A stretch of 64,000 nt of DNA, taken from NCBI RefSeq assembly GCF_036763085.1, contig NZ_JBAIYU010000031.1, positions 62,001 through 126,000 of the forward strand, written 5' to 3'. The notes below the pieces were generated by a model. It searched no databases. It was not told where the DNA came from and saw only the letters and a program-made list of their open reading frames with translations. Positions 33,123 through 42,159 of this stretch are shown here, one piece after another. Source of the stretch: JBAIYU01 sp036763085. Lineage in GTDB: Bacteria; Bacillota; Negativicutes; DSM-1736; Dendrosporobacteraceae. Both the position numbers and the translations under genes were made by a program. Numbering within the stretch: position 1 is the stretch's first letter; each line of letters starts with the position of its first letter.

Positions 33123-35201
33123 GTGGAGAAAAAAGCCAATAAATTGATAGATGAGAAGAGTCCTTATTTACTGCAGCATGCCTATAACCCAGTAGATTGG
33201 CATCCATGGGGAGAGGAGGCTTTTGAACGGGCAAAGCGGGAAAACAAGCCAGTCTTTTTAAGCATCGGTTACAGTACATGCCATTGGTGCCATGTTATGG
33301 AACGAGAATCCTTTGAGGATAGCGAAGTAGCCGAAATTTTAAATCAGCACTTTATTTCAGTTAAGGTTGATAGAGAAGAACGTCCTGATGTTGATAATAT
33401 CTATATGACGGTATGCCAGATGCTAACAGGTCAAGGTGGTTGGCCTCTGACAATAATCATGACACCAGATAAAAAGCCATTTCTTGCTGGTACTTATTAC
33501 CCTAAGAATAGTAAATGGGGACGACCGGGTATCATGGATGTTCTAAACACTATCAACAAAAACTGGCTAAACAACGAAACACGCGATAAGTTAGTTTCCG
33601 TTAGTAATCACATTACTGAAGGTCTTTATTGTATGCAAAGACCTGCTAAAGAAGTTAAGCTCACAGAAGAAATTCTCACTGAAGCTTATAAACAGTTTGA
33701 AAAAAGTTACGATACAAGGCATGGGGGTTTTTCAGCAGCACCTAAATTTCCTACACCTCATAATATGATGTTCTTACTTCGTTATTGGCATAAAACAGGT
33801 GAACATAAAGCTCTCTCAATGGTAGAAAACACCTTGAAAGCTATGCGTCAGGGCGGTATATATGATCATCTAGGTTATGGTTTTGCACGTTATTCAACTG
33901 ATGATAAGTGGCTTGTCCCGCATTTTGAAAAAATGCTATATGATAATGCCTTGCTTTGCATTACCTATCTCGAAGCATATCAATGTACTGGTAACGAGGA
34001 TTTCGCTCGGGTCGCCGAGGAAATTTTAGCTTACGTTGCTCGGGATATGACTGACAAAACCGGCGGCTTTTATTCAGCCGAGGATGCCGACTCTGAAGGC
34101 ATTGAAGGTAAATTTTATGTATTTACTCGTAAGGAGATTATCGAAGTATTAGGGGAGTCAGATGGCGATATTTTTGCCGAATTCTATGGCGCTTCAGAGC
34201 AAGGTAATTTTGAAGATGGAACAAATATTCTAAATTTTATCGGTGAGAATTTGCAGGAGTACTGCAGCAGAGTTAATCTTTCTGAGGATGAGGTAAGAAA
34301 GATTCTTGAAAAAGGCCGAAAGCAGTTGTTCACGTACCGAAAGAATCGAATTCATCCGCATAAGGATGATAAAATACTAACTGCTTGGAATGCTCTAATG
34401 ATAGTGGCATTTGCTAAAGCTTCAAGAATACTGAATCGCTCAGATTATACTATTATGGCACAGCGAGCGATTGATTTTATTTATAGCAAACTAATCCGTG
34501 AAGATGGGCGGCTTTTAGCTAGATATCGGGACGGGGACGCAGCCTATGCCGCTTATCTCGATGACTATGCATTTTTGTTGTGGGCCTTGGTCGAAACATA
34601 TGAAACAGTTTATGAGCCGATTTATTTACACAGAGCTATGGAGTTATACTCTGATTTAAAAACCTTATTTTGGGATGAAGCGAATGGCGGATTTTTCTTC
34701 TATGGTTTAGATAGTGAAGAATTACTTATTCGTCCCAAAGAACTTTATGATGGAGCTATGCCGTCCGGAAACTCAGTTGCTGCGTTGGCACTTTTGCAGT
34801 TAGCGCGGTTAACAGAGAATAAAGAGGTCCTTGAATTAGCAAATAATCAGATTGAGGCTTTTTCATATGAGGCACAACGCCACCCTAAAGCATTTACGTT
34901 TTTTCTAATAGCTTTCAGCTATTATTTGTCGGTACCGCAGCATATAGTTGTTGCCGGTTCGTCCGATTCAGAGGATACTTGGTCTATGTTGAATGAAGTG
35001 GGTAATAAGTTCTTGCCTTATACAGTTATAATGCTCAATGACTCTGAGCATAAAGAACTAATAAATGAGGTATTGCCGCACATTGTTGAACAGCAGCCAT
35101 TAGAAGGAAAGGCTACAGCTTACGTTTGCAACAATTTATCATGTAAACCTCCGATTAGCAGTATAGAAAGACTGGGAGAGCAGATAAAGCAGTTGCAATA
35201 G
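33123..35201 (+). CDS. Thioredoxin-fold DUF255 protein (YyaL/spermatogenesis-associated 20 type)
   Basis: About 692 residues from GTG 33123, placed by AGGGGTGA just upstream; ATG 33096 is an alternative. The N-terminal thioredoxin-like domain opens with the family-diagnostic NKLIDEKSPYLLQHAYNPV and has the CHWCHVM active-site motif. It is followed by a (alpha/alpha)6-barrel region resembling N-acylglucosamine epimerases (GGIYDHLGYGFARYSTD, FEKMLYDNA). Universally annotated as thioredoxin domain-containing protein with unclear biochemical role. Monocistronic. Confidence 0.92.
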   Translation: MEKKANKLIDEKSPYLLQHAYNPVDWHPWGEEAFERAKRENKPVFLSIGYSTCHWCHVMERESFEDSEVAEILNQHFISVKVDREERPDVDNIYMTVCQMLTGQGGWPLTIIMTPDKKPFLAGTYYPKNSKWGRPGIMDVLNTINKNWLNNETRDKLVSVSNHITEGLYCMQRPAKEVKLTEEILTEAYKQFEKSYDTRHGGFSAAPKFPTPHNMMFLLRYWHKTGEHKALSMVENTLKAMRQGGIYDHLGYGFARYSTDDKWLVPHFEKMLYDNALLCITYLEAYQCTGNEDFARVAEEILAYVARDMTDKTGGFYSAEDADSEGIEGKFYVFTRKEIIEVLGESDGDIFAEFYGASEQGNFEDGTNILNFIGENLQEYCSRVNLSEDEVRKILEKGRKQLFTYRKNRIHPHKDDKILTAWNALMIVAFAKASRILNRSDYTIMAQRAIDFIYSKLIREDGRLLARYRDGDAAYAAYLDDYAFLLWALVETYETVYEPIYLHRAMELYSDLKTLFWDEANGGFFFYGLDSEELLIRPKELYDGAMPSGNSVAALALLQLARLTENKEVLELANNQIEAFSYEAQRHPKAFTFFLIAFSYYLSVPQHIVVAGSSDSEDTWSMLNEVGNKFLPYTVIMLNDSEHKELINEVLPHIVEQQPLEGKATAYVCNNLSCKPPISSIERLGEQIKQLQ

Positions 35202-35218
35202 TAAAAGAGGTAGGTGTT

Positions 35219-35233
35219 TGATAATAATTATCT
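35219..35233. promoter_or_regulatory. Fur/PerR-type box upstream of ferritin
   Basis: TGATAAT-A-ATTATCT (35219-35233) matches the 7-1-7 Fur consensus TGATAAT-N-ATTATCA at 14 of 15 positions, and sits 79 bp before the ferritin ATG. Iron- or peroxide-responsive control of ferritin is well known in bacteria; which Fur-family protein binds here cannot be told. Confidence 0.6.
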
Positions 35234-35311
35234 CTTGCTAATCATGATAAATTATGTTAAAATTAGCTTAAATAAGATAATGTTGGTAAAAGGAAAGGGG
35301 AATAACCAATT

Positions 35312-35803
35312 ATGATCAATCAAAAAATGCAAGATGCAATCAATAATCAAATTCAGGCAGAACTTTACTCAGCTTACCTTTACCTTTCAATGTCGGCTTA
35401 CTGTGATAATAAAAACTTACGTGGCTTTGCCCACTGGATGAAGCTGCAATATCAAGAAGAAACATCACATGCGATGAAACTTATAGACTATCTTCAAGAG
35501 CGAGGTGGAGTTGTTCAGCTTAAAGCTATCGAAGCTCCTCCAACTGAATTCGGTACACCGCTTCAGGTGTTTGAACAGACATTAGCTCATGAGGAGCATG
35601 TCACAAGTTTGATTAATAAACTATATGAAACTGCTTTAAATGAGAAAGATTATGCAGCCCAAATCTTCTTACAATGGTTCATTAATGAACAGGTTGAAGA
35701 AGAGGCAAGCGCTACTGCGATAGTAGAGAGATTAAAAATTATCGGTGATAAAAGTACAGGGGCAATTCTTTATTTAGATAAAGAATTAGGAAAACGTGCT
35801 TAA
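35312..35803 (+). CDS. ftnA: Ferritin (bacterial non-haem, FtnA type)
   Basis: 163 residues; ATG 35312 after AAAGGGGAA. The four-helix ferritin sequence is clear: NQIQAELYSAYLYLSMSAYC, GFAHWMKLQYQEETSHAMKL, then the third helix with EEHVTSLI and the fourth with FINEQVEEEASA. Ferroxidase ligands E17, E50, H53, E94 and Q127/E130-type residues are present. It oxidises and stores iron as a 24-mer in the cytosol. Preceded by a Fur-like box and closed by a strong terminator. Confidence 0.95.
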   Translation: MINQKMQDAINNQIQAELYSAYLYLSMSAYCDNKNLRGFAHWMKLQYQEETSHAMKLIDYLQERGGVVQLKAIEAPPTEFGTPLQVFEQTLAHEEHVTSLINKLYETALNEKDYAAQIFLQWFINEQVEEEASATAIVERLKIIGDKSTGAILYLDKELGKRA

Positions 35804-35845
35804 AAAATTAGGTAAGGTCCAACGGACCTTACCTAATTTTTATTA
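35803..35845 (+). terminator. Intrinsic terminator after ferritin
   Basis: An 18-bp perfect stem (35803-35820 with 35824-35841), 3-base loop and T-run. Confidence 0.93.
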
Positions 35846-35981
35846 TTCTGAGTGCGACGAAACTCTTCTGTCCTAACTATTATCTAAAAGTTGTTTACAA
35901 TAATTAACTTACTAATATTATTACTAGATACAAATACTATAATTGGCTCTGTATAAAACTACAGGAGGTGTTTAGTATAGT

Positions 35982-36182
35982 ATGAGTAGACACAAAGGCA
36001 TAATGTCTGACAAATTAAAATACGAGATAGCTAAAGACCTAGGGTTTAGCGAAAAATTAGAGGATGGTGACTGGGGCGATGTCACTACACGTGAAGCAGG
36101 TCTTTTAGTGAGGGAAGCAATAAAAAGAGCCGAGAAGTCAATGGCAGAGGAGAATGGCCGCATTCATCAAAATGCCGAATAA
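35982..36182 (+). CDS. Small acid-soluble spore protein, alpha/beta type
   Basis: 66 residues from ATG 35982 with AGGAGGTG upstream. It shows the two SASP signatures: KYEIAKDLG (residues 13-21, with the GPR protease site between E15 and I16) and GDVTTREAGLLVREAIKRAE near the C-terminus. These proteins coat spore DNA and protect it from UV and heat. A forespore-type -10 like AATACTA lies at 35933-35939, one base from the sigma-G consensus CATACTA, but no good -35 is seen. It marks the organism as an endospore former. Confidence 0.88.
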   Translation: MSRHKGIMSDKLKYEIAKDLGFSEKLEDGDWGDVTTREAGLLVREAIKRAEKSMAEENGRIHQNAE

Positions 36183-36187
36183 TACTC

Positions 36188-36214
36188 AAACCCTGGATTT
36201 AATCCAGGGTTTTT
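36188..36214 (+). terminator. Intrinsic terminator after the SASP gene
   Basis: A 10- to 12-bp stem centred on 36200 (36188-36197 with 36203-36212) followed by T4. Confidence 0.85.
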
Positions 36215-36247
36215 AATTGCTAGGATAAAAATGAGAGAATGAAGCAA

Positions 36248-36940
36248 TTATAAGCAGTCAAATTTTGAGCAAGGCACGAAAGTAATGTTTTCTGGTTTGA
36301 TAAAGGCTTGGCAATGTTTATACAATGTATCAAGTGAGTAGCCTTGACTGCTTAAGTGAGCATTCAAATGAACTTCACCAGTTAAATATTCAAAAATACC
36401 TAATCTTCTTAGATTAAGTAATATTTCATACTCCGAACCTTCACAGTCAATTTTTAATAATTTGCATTTTTCGATTCCTGTTTCTTCCAAAAACTTATCC
36501 AAATCAATAGAATCAACCTGATGTGTATAATAGTTGATCATTTTTGAAGCTTCCATTTGCGAAGTGGCTCCGCCAGTGTTTGAACAATGCAACGCCATTA
36601 GCAGCTTTCGTCCGTCTTTAGTAACGGCTTTATTATATAGATGGATATTTTTTACTTGGTTTAATTCAATATTTTTAAGGAAGTTGTGGTAATTGCCGGG
36701 GCATGGTTCGAAGGAATAGATATTTATAAAAGGGTATTTTTTAGCTAGGAAAATCGATACCATTCCTACATGACCACCGACGTCAATTACATTGTCGTTT
36801 TCTGAAAACGCCATTTGGCTGAATTTATAGCAATCTTGATTAAGTTCGCTGGCGATAATATCCGTAGTTTTAGAAGCAAAATGGTCAGAAATTGTTAGGT
36901 CTATCCCGTTTATTCGATGGGTCTTCACTGCAAAGTCCAC
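36248..36940 (-). CDS. FkbM-family SAM-dependent methyltransferase
   Basis: About 230 residues from GTG 36940, chosen because GGGAGGG lies just before it on the minus strand (TTG 36955 would put that site inside the gene). SAM-binding motif I is VIDVGGHVGMVSIFLAKK, followed by IYSFEPCPGNYHNFLKNIELN and the FkbM-type LLKIDCEGSEYEILL. FkbM enzymes O-methylate sugars or polyketide-type hydroxyls. No glycosyltransferase cluster is next to it, so the substrate is open. Confidence 0.87.
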   Translation of the reverse strand: MDFAVKTHRINGIDLTISDHFASKTTDIIASELNQDCYKFSQMAFSENDNVIDVGGHVGMVSIFLAKKYPFINIYSFEPCPGNYHNFLKNIELNQVKNIHLYNKAVTKDGRKLLMALHCSNTGGATSQMEASKMINYYTHQVDSIDLDKFLEETGIEKCKLLKIDCEGSEYEILLNLRRLGIFEYLTGEVHLNAHLSSQGYSLDTLYKHCQAFIKPENITFVPCSKFDCL

Positions 36941-37088
36941 TGTGTTCCCTCCCAATATTAATCGCAGAAATACATACTATTCCATGCATTATATGATTGA
37001 AAGCAGAACAATGTGTTTATCACAAGCAGCCAATATAAAAAGTAACCTTTTTATAACAAACTATCCAAGTCATTGTTATAGTAAAGCT

Positions 37089-37511
37089 CTAGTCTGCGTT
37101 CCGAATAATTAATGTTGGGCAGTGAGCATAGTGAAGTACATAATTGCTGACACTGCCAATCAAAAGCTTGGCTACATCACTCATACCGCTTCGGCCCATT
37201 ATAATCAGCGAAAAATTGTTTTCTTTACTGTATTCAGTTATTTTAATACCTGGATGACCGTATTCTATCTCCGTTGTTACTCGACCATTATAATCTTTAA
37301 ATATTTCTAAAGCTTTGATTATTATTTGCTTACCGCCTTCATCTAAACTTTGAATAATTGCATCAGGTATCGAATGAGCATATGTTGAAAGTTGAATTAT
37401 ATGAATTAAAGTTACAGAACTATTAAACTGCTCAGCTATTTTTCTAGCTTGTTTTAATGCCGCAATTGACTCAGCAGACCCATCAATAGGGACTAAAATT
37501 TTACTAAACAT
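37089..37511 (-). CDS. Universal stress protein (UspA family)
   Basis: 140 residues from ATG 37511. It begins FSKILVPIDGSAESIAALKQA and ends with the ATP-binding motif IMGRSGMSDVAKLLIGSVSNYVLHYAHCPTLII (G-x2-G-x9-G-S), so it belongs to the nucleotide-binding class. Role in general stress survival is inferred from the family. Transcribed alone. Confidence 0.93.
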   Translation of the reverse strand: MFSKILVPIDGSAESIAALKQARKIAEQFNSSVTLIHIIQLSTYAHSIPDAIIQSLDEGGKQIIIKALEIFKDYNGRVTTEIEYGHPGIKITEYSKENNFSLIIMGRSGMSDVAKLLIGSVSNYVLHYAHCPTLIIRNAD

Positions 37512-37663
37512 GATATCACCTCTTTATTGTGGTTGGGCAAACTATTCTCTATTATAATTATACCATATAATTTATCTGAATTATTAGTTACTTCAAAGCG
37601 TCTATGTTTTAGAATTATGCCTAAATAGAGCATAACTGTAATTTTGTATTTCTTTTTATATAA

Positions 37664-37705
37664 CTAAAGGCCAAAGTGAATACTCTTATTCGCTTTGGCC
37701 TTTAG
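37664..37705 (-). terminator. Terminator after pdxK
   Basis: A 19-bp stem (37664-37682 with 37687-37705, one G-T pair) lying 21 bp beyond the pdxK stop on the minus strand, followed there by a T/A-rich tract. Confidence 0.85.
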
Positions 37706-37725
37706 TATGTCTATTAAATTAGATA

Positions 37726-38529
37726 CTATTTTAATCGATGAGCCGCGTGATAAAGTGGTCCAACGTATTCGTTAAGCTTAAAGGAATGTTTAAGTGCCGT
37801 TGTTACGAATATTTTAGCCTGTTTAACGGCATCAAGTACAGGCAGCCCTTTAGCTAGACCTGCTGTAATAGCAGCTGCGTAAGTGCAGCCTGCCCCATGA
37901 GTAAAAGTTGTTTCAACTTTAGCTGATTCCAAGATTTCGAATTCCTCACCATTATAGAAAACGTCAATTGCGGTTGGAGTACCCAATTTTGCTCCACCCT
38001 TAATTAAAACGTTTTCGGGGCCTAGTTTATAAATTTCAACAGCGGCAGCTTTTATATCATCTACAGAACGGATTGCAAAACCGCTAAGCTGGGTAGCTTC
38101 AAATACATTTGGCGTTATAATGGTTGCTCTAGGAGCAAGATGTTCACGAATACTCATAGCTGCTTCAGGGTGCAATACTTCATCAGTACCTTTACACACC
38201 ATAACAGGGTCGATAACTACATTTTTGACTGAATATTGGTCAATTTTTCTTGCAACCAAGGATATAACCTCACTGGTTGCTAGCATGCCGGTTTTAAATG
38301 CATTTACTCCAATTCCAGCTAAAACAGTATCCATTTGAGCCTCAATTGCATTGAGTGGCAAAGGATATACGTCGTGTGCCCAAGCGTTTGCAGGGTTTTG
38401 AGCAACTAGTACTGTAATTGCAGTCATACCATAAATACCTAACTCCTGGAAGGTTTTTAAATCTGCTTGTAAGCCAGCACCGCCGCTTGTATCTGAGCCG
38501 GCTACTGTAAGTGCTTTAAATATTGTCAT
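37726..38529 (-). CDS. pdxK: Pyridoxine/pyridoxal kinase (Bacillus PdxK type)
   Basis: 267 residues from ATG 38529, fixed by GGAGG on the minus strand (an upstream ATG at 38556 is in frame but has no ribosome site). The ribokinase-like fold is shown by ALTVAGSDTSGGAGLQADLKTFQE, VVIDPVMVCKGTDEVL and the anion-hole/catalytic TFTHGAGCTYAAAITAGLAKG. Close to end-to-end similarity with Bacillus subtilis PdxK, as I recall it (NAWAHDVYPL, LNEYVGP-H-A-R), favours vitamin B6 salvage over HMP kinase ThiD, though ThiD activity cannot be excluded. A MocR/GntR regulator is divergent, as is usual for B6 genes. Confidence 0.88.
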   Translation of the reverse strand: MTIFKALTVAGSDTSGGAGLQADLKTFQELGIYGMTAITVLVAQNPANAWAHDVYPLPLNAIEAQMDTVLAGIGVNAFKTGMLATSEVISLVARKIDQYSVKNVVIDPVMVCKGTDEVLHPEAAMSIREHLAPRATIITPNVFEATQLSGFAIRSVDDIKAAAVEIYKLGPENVLIKGGAKLGTPTAIDVFYNGEEFEILESAKVETTFTHGAGCTYAAAITAGLAKGLPVLDAVKQAKIFVTTALKHSFKLNEYVGPLYHAAHRLK

Positions 38530-38645
38530 TTCAATAACCTCCAATAAAAAATACAAGCTATAATAAAATTCTATATGTAAAATTTAATAGCTTGAAAATT
38601 ATATTTAGTATTATAAAATATAATTGAGTCTTTTAAAATGTACAG

Positions 38646-38671
38646 AACTGACATTTTTAATAGGGTCAGTT
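38646..38671. promoter_or_regulatory. Candidate operator between pdxK and the MocR gene
   Basis: AACTGAC (38646-38652) and GTCAGTT (38665-38671) form an exact dyad with a 12-bp spacer, so half-site centres are about two helical turns apart, as fits a dimeric MocR/PdxR regulator. It lies 30 bp before the MocR ATG and about 120 bp from the pdxK start. Binding is inferred. Confidence 0.5.
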
Positions 38672-38701
38672 TTAAGGGAGTTGAATTGTCTGGAACTTAT
38701 A

Positions 38702-40087
38702 ATGCTTAGCGAGACTAAAAAAGACCCTCTTTATATACAGCTTTACAACCATTTTCGCCAGGAGATTGAACAATGCCGTCTTCAGCAAGGAGAAAAACTG
38801 CCCTCAATACGTGGGCTCTCAAATAGTTTATCGATTAGTAAGATAACAGTTGAAAAAGCTTACCAGCAGTTGTTGAGTGAAGGGTATATACAAAGTTTTA
38901 ATCGCTCACGTTATTCTGTAAATAAATTCGAAGGTAATATTATTCCGATAAAAACTAAACACACGCTTATTAAATCAGACAGCAGCTCAAAGCGAGAGGA
39001 AGAAGTTATCTATGATTTCTCCAGCGGCGAAATGGATATGGATGGTTTCGACTTTGCTCTTTGGAAAAGGTATATAAGTAAAGTATTCTCAAATAAAGGT
39101 CGTTTAATGAGATATGGCAATAGTCAGGGCGAAGAAGAGTTGCGAACCGAGATAGCAAAATATATCCATAAGTCGAGAGGAGTACATGTTCATAAAGACC
39201 AAATAATCGTAGGGGCCGGGATTCAAACACTTTTGCATACTCTGTGCAGTATGTTGAAGCTGGAATACAATAGTATTGCTTTTGAAGAACCAGGATTTAA
39301 AAATGGTCGGAGAATATTTACCGACCATTCTTTTGAGATAATGCCAACAAAAATGAGTAAAGATGGCATTGATATGGAGGAATTATCTAAAAATGAAGCG
39401 AGGCTGGTATATGTAAGCCCGTCACATCAGTTTCCCACAGGATATATAATGCCAATCGGTAAAAGGCATCGTCTTTTACAATGGGCCCAAGATGTTAAAG
39501 GTATCATCATTGAGGATGATTACGATAGTGAATTTCGATATTTTGGCCGCCCCATTCCCGCTTTAAAAGGTTTAGATGCAAGTGGTAATGTAGTATATCT
39601 AGGTTCTTTTTCAAAAATAATACCGCCGTCAATAAGGATCAGTTACATGGTATTACCGGATACACTTATGGAAGTTTATCAAAAAAGTGCTTCATTATAT
39701 AATCAGGCAGCTTCTACAGCGGAACAGTTAGCCCTAGCAAAGTTTATGGCGGATGGACATTTGGAGCGTCAAATCCGCCGCCTTAGAAAGTTATATGCAG
39801 ACAAGAGGCTGATATTTTTTGATGCAATTAAAAATATTTTAGGAAAAAATGTTGAAGTCAATGTAAGTGAAGCTGGTCTTCACACCATTTTAGCCGTGAA
39901 AACAGGGTTAACAGCTAAAGAATTAGTCGAAAGAGCTCTCGTAAAAGGGTGTCGCATAGCACCGGTTAGAGATTACTATATAAACAAGTCCACTGAAAAA
40001 CTACCGCAAATTATATTGTATTTCTCAAAAATACCCTCCAATGAAATTGCGCGTGCCGTCAAGCTTTTAAAAGAAGCTTGGTTTTAG
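38702..40087 (+). CDS. MocR/GntR-family regulator with aminotransferase-like domain (PdxR-like)
   Basis: About 461 residues from ATG 38702. The N-terminal GntR winged helix (DPLYIQLYNHFRQEIEQ, LPSIRGLSNSLSISKITVEKAYQQL) is joined by a linker to a full class I aminotransferase-like domain with the PLP lysine in YLGSFSKIIPPSIRISYMV and the DDYDSEFRY motif. The start is uncertain: AAGGGAG (38674-38680) is 21 bases from ATG 38702, and CTG 38690 is better spaced. Position opposite pdxK suggests that it senses PLP and controls B6 salvage, as PdxR does elsewhere; it could equally serve another amine pathway. Confidence 0.87.
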   Translation: MLSETKKDPLYIQLYNHFRQEIEQCRLQQGEKLPSIRGLSNSLSISKITVEKAYQQLLSEGYIQSFNRSRYSVNKFEGNIIPIKTKHTLIKSDSSSKREEEVIYDFSSGEMDMDGFDFALWKRYISKVFSNKGRLMRYGNSQGEEELRTEIAKYIHKSRGVHVHKDQIIVGAGIQTLLHTLCSMLKLEYNSIAFEEPGFKNGRRIFTDHSFEIMPTKMSKDGIDMEELSKNEARLVYVSPSHQFPTGYIMPIGKRHRLLQWAQDVKGIIIEDDYDSEFRYFGRPIPALKGLDASGNVVYLGSFSKIIPPSIRISYMVLPDTLMEVYQKSASLYNQAASTAEQLALAKFMADGHLERQIRRLRKLYADKRLIFFDAIKNILGKNVEVNVSEAGLHTILAVKTGLTAKELVERALVKGCRIAPVRDYYINKSTEKLPQIILYFSKIPSNEIARAVKLLKEAWF

Positions 40088-40196
40088 AGTATTCAGAAAA
40101 ATGGGAAGGATTTCTAATGGGCTACATAAAAATATAATAGTAGACGTTTTATATGTGCTCTAAATGAGTACTCTAGTAATTTTTGGAGGGGATTAA

Positions 40197-41105
40197 ATGA
40201 ATGAATCAATAAGGCAGTATATGCAAGTTGGTCTAATTCATTTCATGGCGTATCCTGTGAGTAAAGGGGAAGGTCCTATTGCAGAAACTTTTAAAAAAAT
40301 AGCAATCGATGATTATTTTGAAGTTGCTGAAATCACTTGGATTAAAGATGCCGCAACCCGTAACAAAGTGAAAAAAATGATCGAAACCTCCCATATGACG
40401 GTTACTTATGGAGCTCAGCCAAGGCTATTGACTACTGGTCTTAATATTAATGATCTAGATGAAGTTGGCAGGCAGAAAGCTATTACCACTTTAAAAGAAG
40501 GTATTGATGAGGCTTATGAAATGGGTGCAAAAGGTTTTGCTTTTTTGAGTGGTAAATATGATGAGGACAAAAAAGAAGAAGCTTATCAAGCCTTAGTTAA
40601 GTCAACAAAAGAATTGTGTGGTTATGCTAAAGCAAAAGGAAGTATAAAGGTAGCTCTTGAGGTTTTTGACTATGACATTGATAAGAAATCTATTATTGGG
40701 CCGGTAGCTCTTGCGAAGCGTTTTGCTGAAGAAATTACAGCCGAATATGATAATTTTGGATTAATGGTTGACTTAAGTCATTTGCCGCTGCTTAGAGAGA
40801 GTCCTGAACAGTCGCTCATTCCAATCAAAGATTATATTATTCATGCTCATATGGGTAATTGTGTAGTCAAGGACTCCTCTTTGCCTGCATATGGGGATGC
40901 TCATCCTCGTTTCGGTTTTCCTAATAGTGAAAACGATGTTGATGAATTGGTGGAGTATTTGAGGGTTTTAATGTCCATTGGCTTCATAAGTAAGGAAAAA
41001 AGGCCGATAGTGAGTTTTGAAGTAAAACCATATGAAGATGAAGATCCTGATCTTGTTATTGCAAATGCTAAACGAGTATTAAACCTTGCGTGGGACAGAG
41101 TATAA
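40197..41105 (+). CDS. Sugar-phosphate isomerase/epimerase-like TIM-barrel protein
   Basis: 302 residues; ATG 40197 after GGAGGGG. The AP-endonuclease-2/xylose-isomerase-like barrel is seen in ALEVFDYD, FGLMVDLSHLPLL, YIIHAHMGNCVV and IVSFEVKPYEDED, which provide the Glu, Asp, His and Glu metal ligands of the fold. It is followed 26 bp later by a D-2-hydroxyacid dehydrogenase, so the pair probably converts a sugar acid or polyol derivative. The exact substrate is not readable. Confidence 0.8.
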   Translation: MNESIRQYMQVGLIHFMAYPVSKGEGPIAETFKKIAIDDYFEVAEITWIKDAATRNKVKKMIETSHMTVTYGAQPRLLTTGLNINDLDEVGRQKAITTLKEGIDEAYEMGAKGFAFLSGKYDEDKKEEAYQALVKSTKELCGYAKAKGSIKVALEVFDYDIDKKSIIGPVALAKRFAEEITAEYDNFGLMVDLSHLPLLRESPEQSLIPIKDYIIHAHMGNCVVKDSSLPAYGDAHPRFGFPNSENDVDELVEYLRVLMSIGFISKEKRPIVSFEVKPYEDEDPDLVIANAKRVLNLAWDRV

Positions 41106-41131
41106 GCGTTAAAAGAAAGGGGTAATTACTG

Positions 41132-42103
41132 ATGAAAGCAGTAGTATTGGACGGATTCACCTTAAATCCAGGAGATTTGAGCTGGAGCAAGCTCGAAAAG
41201 ATTTGCGACACGACTATATATGAGAGAACAGCTTATGATACCAGCGATCTTTCGCTTATAATCGAACGTGTTGGTGATGCCGAAATTATATTTACTAATA
41301 AGACTCCATTGCCTGCTGAAGCTATTAATGCGATGCCTAATCTTAAGTATATTGGCGTCTTAGCTACCGGCTACAATGTCGTTGATGTAGAAGCCGCTAA
41401 AAAAAGGGGCATAGTTGTAACCAATATACCTACATATGGAACAACTGCCGTTGCTCAAATGACGATTGCGCTGCTCCTAGAGATGTGCCACCATGTCGGC
41501 GCTCATAGCCAGGCCGTTAAGGATGGTGACTGGACAACTAATCCCGACTGGTGTTTCTGGAATTATCCTTTGATTGAACTATCAGGTAAAAACATGGGGA
41601 TTATTGGTTTTGGGCGTATTGGTCAAGCTGCCGCCAAAATTGCACAAGCATTGGGCATGAATATATTAGCCTGTGACAGTAATCGGATTAAAGAATTAGA
41701 AAGCGATACATTACAATATGTTGAACTTGATGAACTATTGGCAAAGTCGGATGTAATCAGTCTTCACTGTCCTCTATTTGACAGCACTAAAGGCATTATC
41801 AATAAAGATACATTGTCTAAAATGAAGGATGGAGTAAAGATTATAAATACTTCAAGGGGACCATTAATAGTTGAGCAAGAGCTTGCTGATGCTTTAAACA
41901 GCGGCAAAGTTGCTGGCGCTGCACTCGACGTAGTATCATCAGAACCAATTAAGGCAGATAACCCTTTATTGAAGGCGAAAAATTGTATAATCACCCCGCA
42001 TATAGCCTGGGCACCAAAAGAATCGCGGCAGCGGCTCATGGATATTGCAATAAATAATCTAGCGGAATATCTTAATGGACGACTCATTAATGTTGTAAAT
42101 TAA
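41132..42103 (+). CDS. D-isomer-specific 2-hydroxyacid dehydrogenase (glycerate-dehydrogenase-like)
   Basis: 323 residues; ATG 41132 after AAAGGGG. The NAD-binding Rossmann motif is NMGIIGFGRIGQAAAKIAQALG (about residues 151-172). Catalytic Arg, Glu and His appear in INTSRGPL, VVSSEPI and TPHIAWAPKESRQRL. The AW after the histidine is typical of HprA-like glycerate/hydroxypyruvate reductases. Forms a two-gene operon with the upstream isomerase-like gene and ends at the terminator. Confidence 0.9.
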   Translation: MKAVVLDGFTLNPGDLSWSKLEKICDTTIYERTAYDTSDLSLIIERVGDAEIIFTNKTPLPAEAINAMPNLKYIGVLATGYNVVDVEAAKKRGIVVTNIPTYGTTAVAQMTIALLLEMCHHVGAHSQAVKDGDWTTNPDWCFWNYPLIELSGKNMGIIGFGRIGQAAAKIAQALGMNILACDSNRIKELESDTLQYVELDELLAKSDVISLHCPLFDSTKGIINKDTLSKMKDGVKIINTSRGPLIVEQELADALNSGKVAGAALDVVSSEPIKADNPLLKAKNCIITPHIAWAPKESRQRLMDIAINNLAEYLNGRLINVVN

Positions 42104-42150
42104 AAAGTCCCATAGGTATATCAAAACGATATACCTATGGGACTTTTTTT
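42103..42150. terminator. Strong bidirectional terminator
   Basis: A 20-bp perfect stem (42103-42122 with 42128-42147), 5-base loop and T-run. It separates the dehydrogenase from the convergent 4-TM gene. Confidence 0.93.
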
Positions 42151-42159
42151 GAGTATAAA

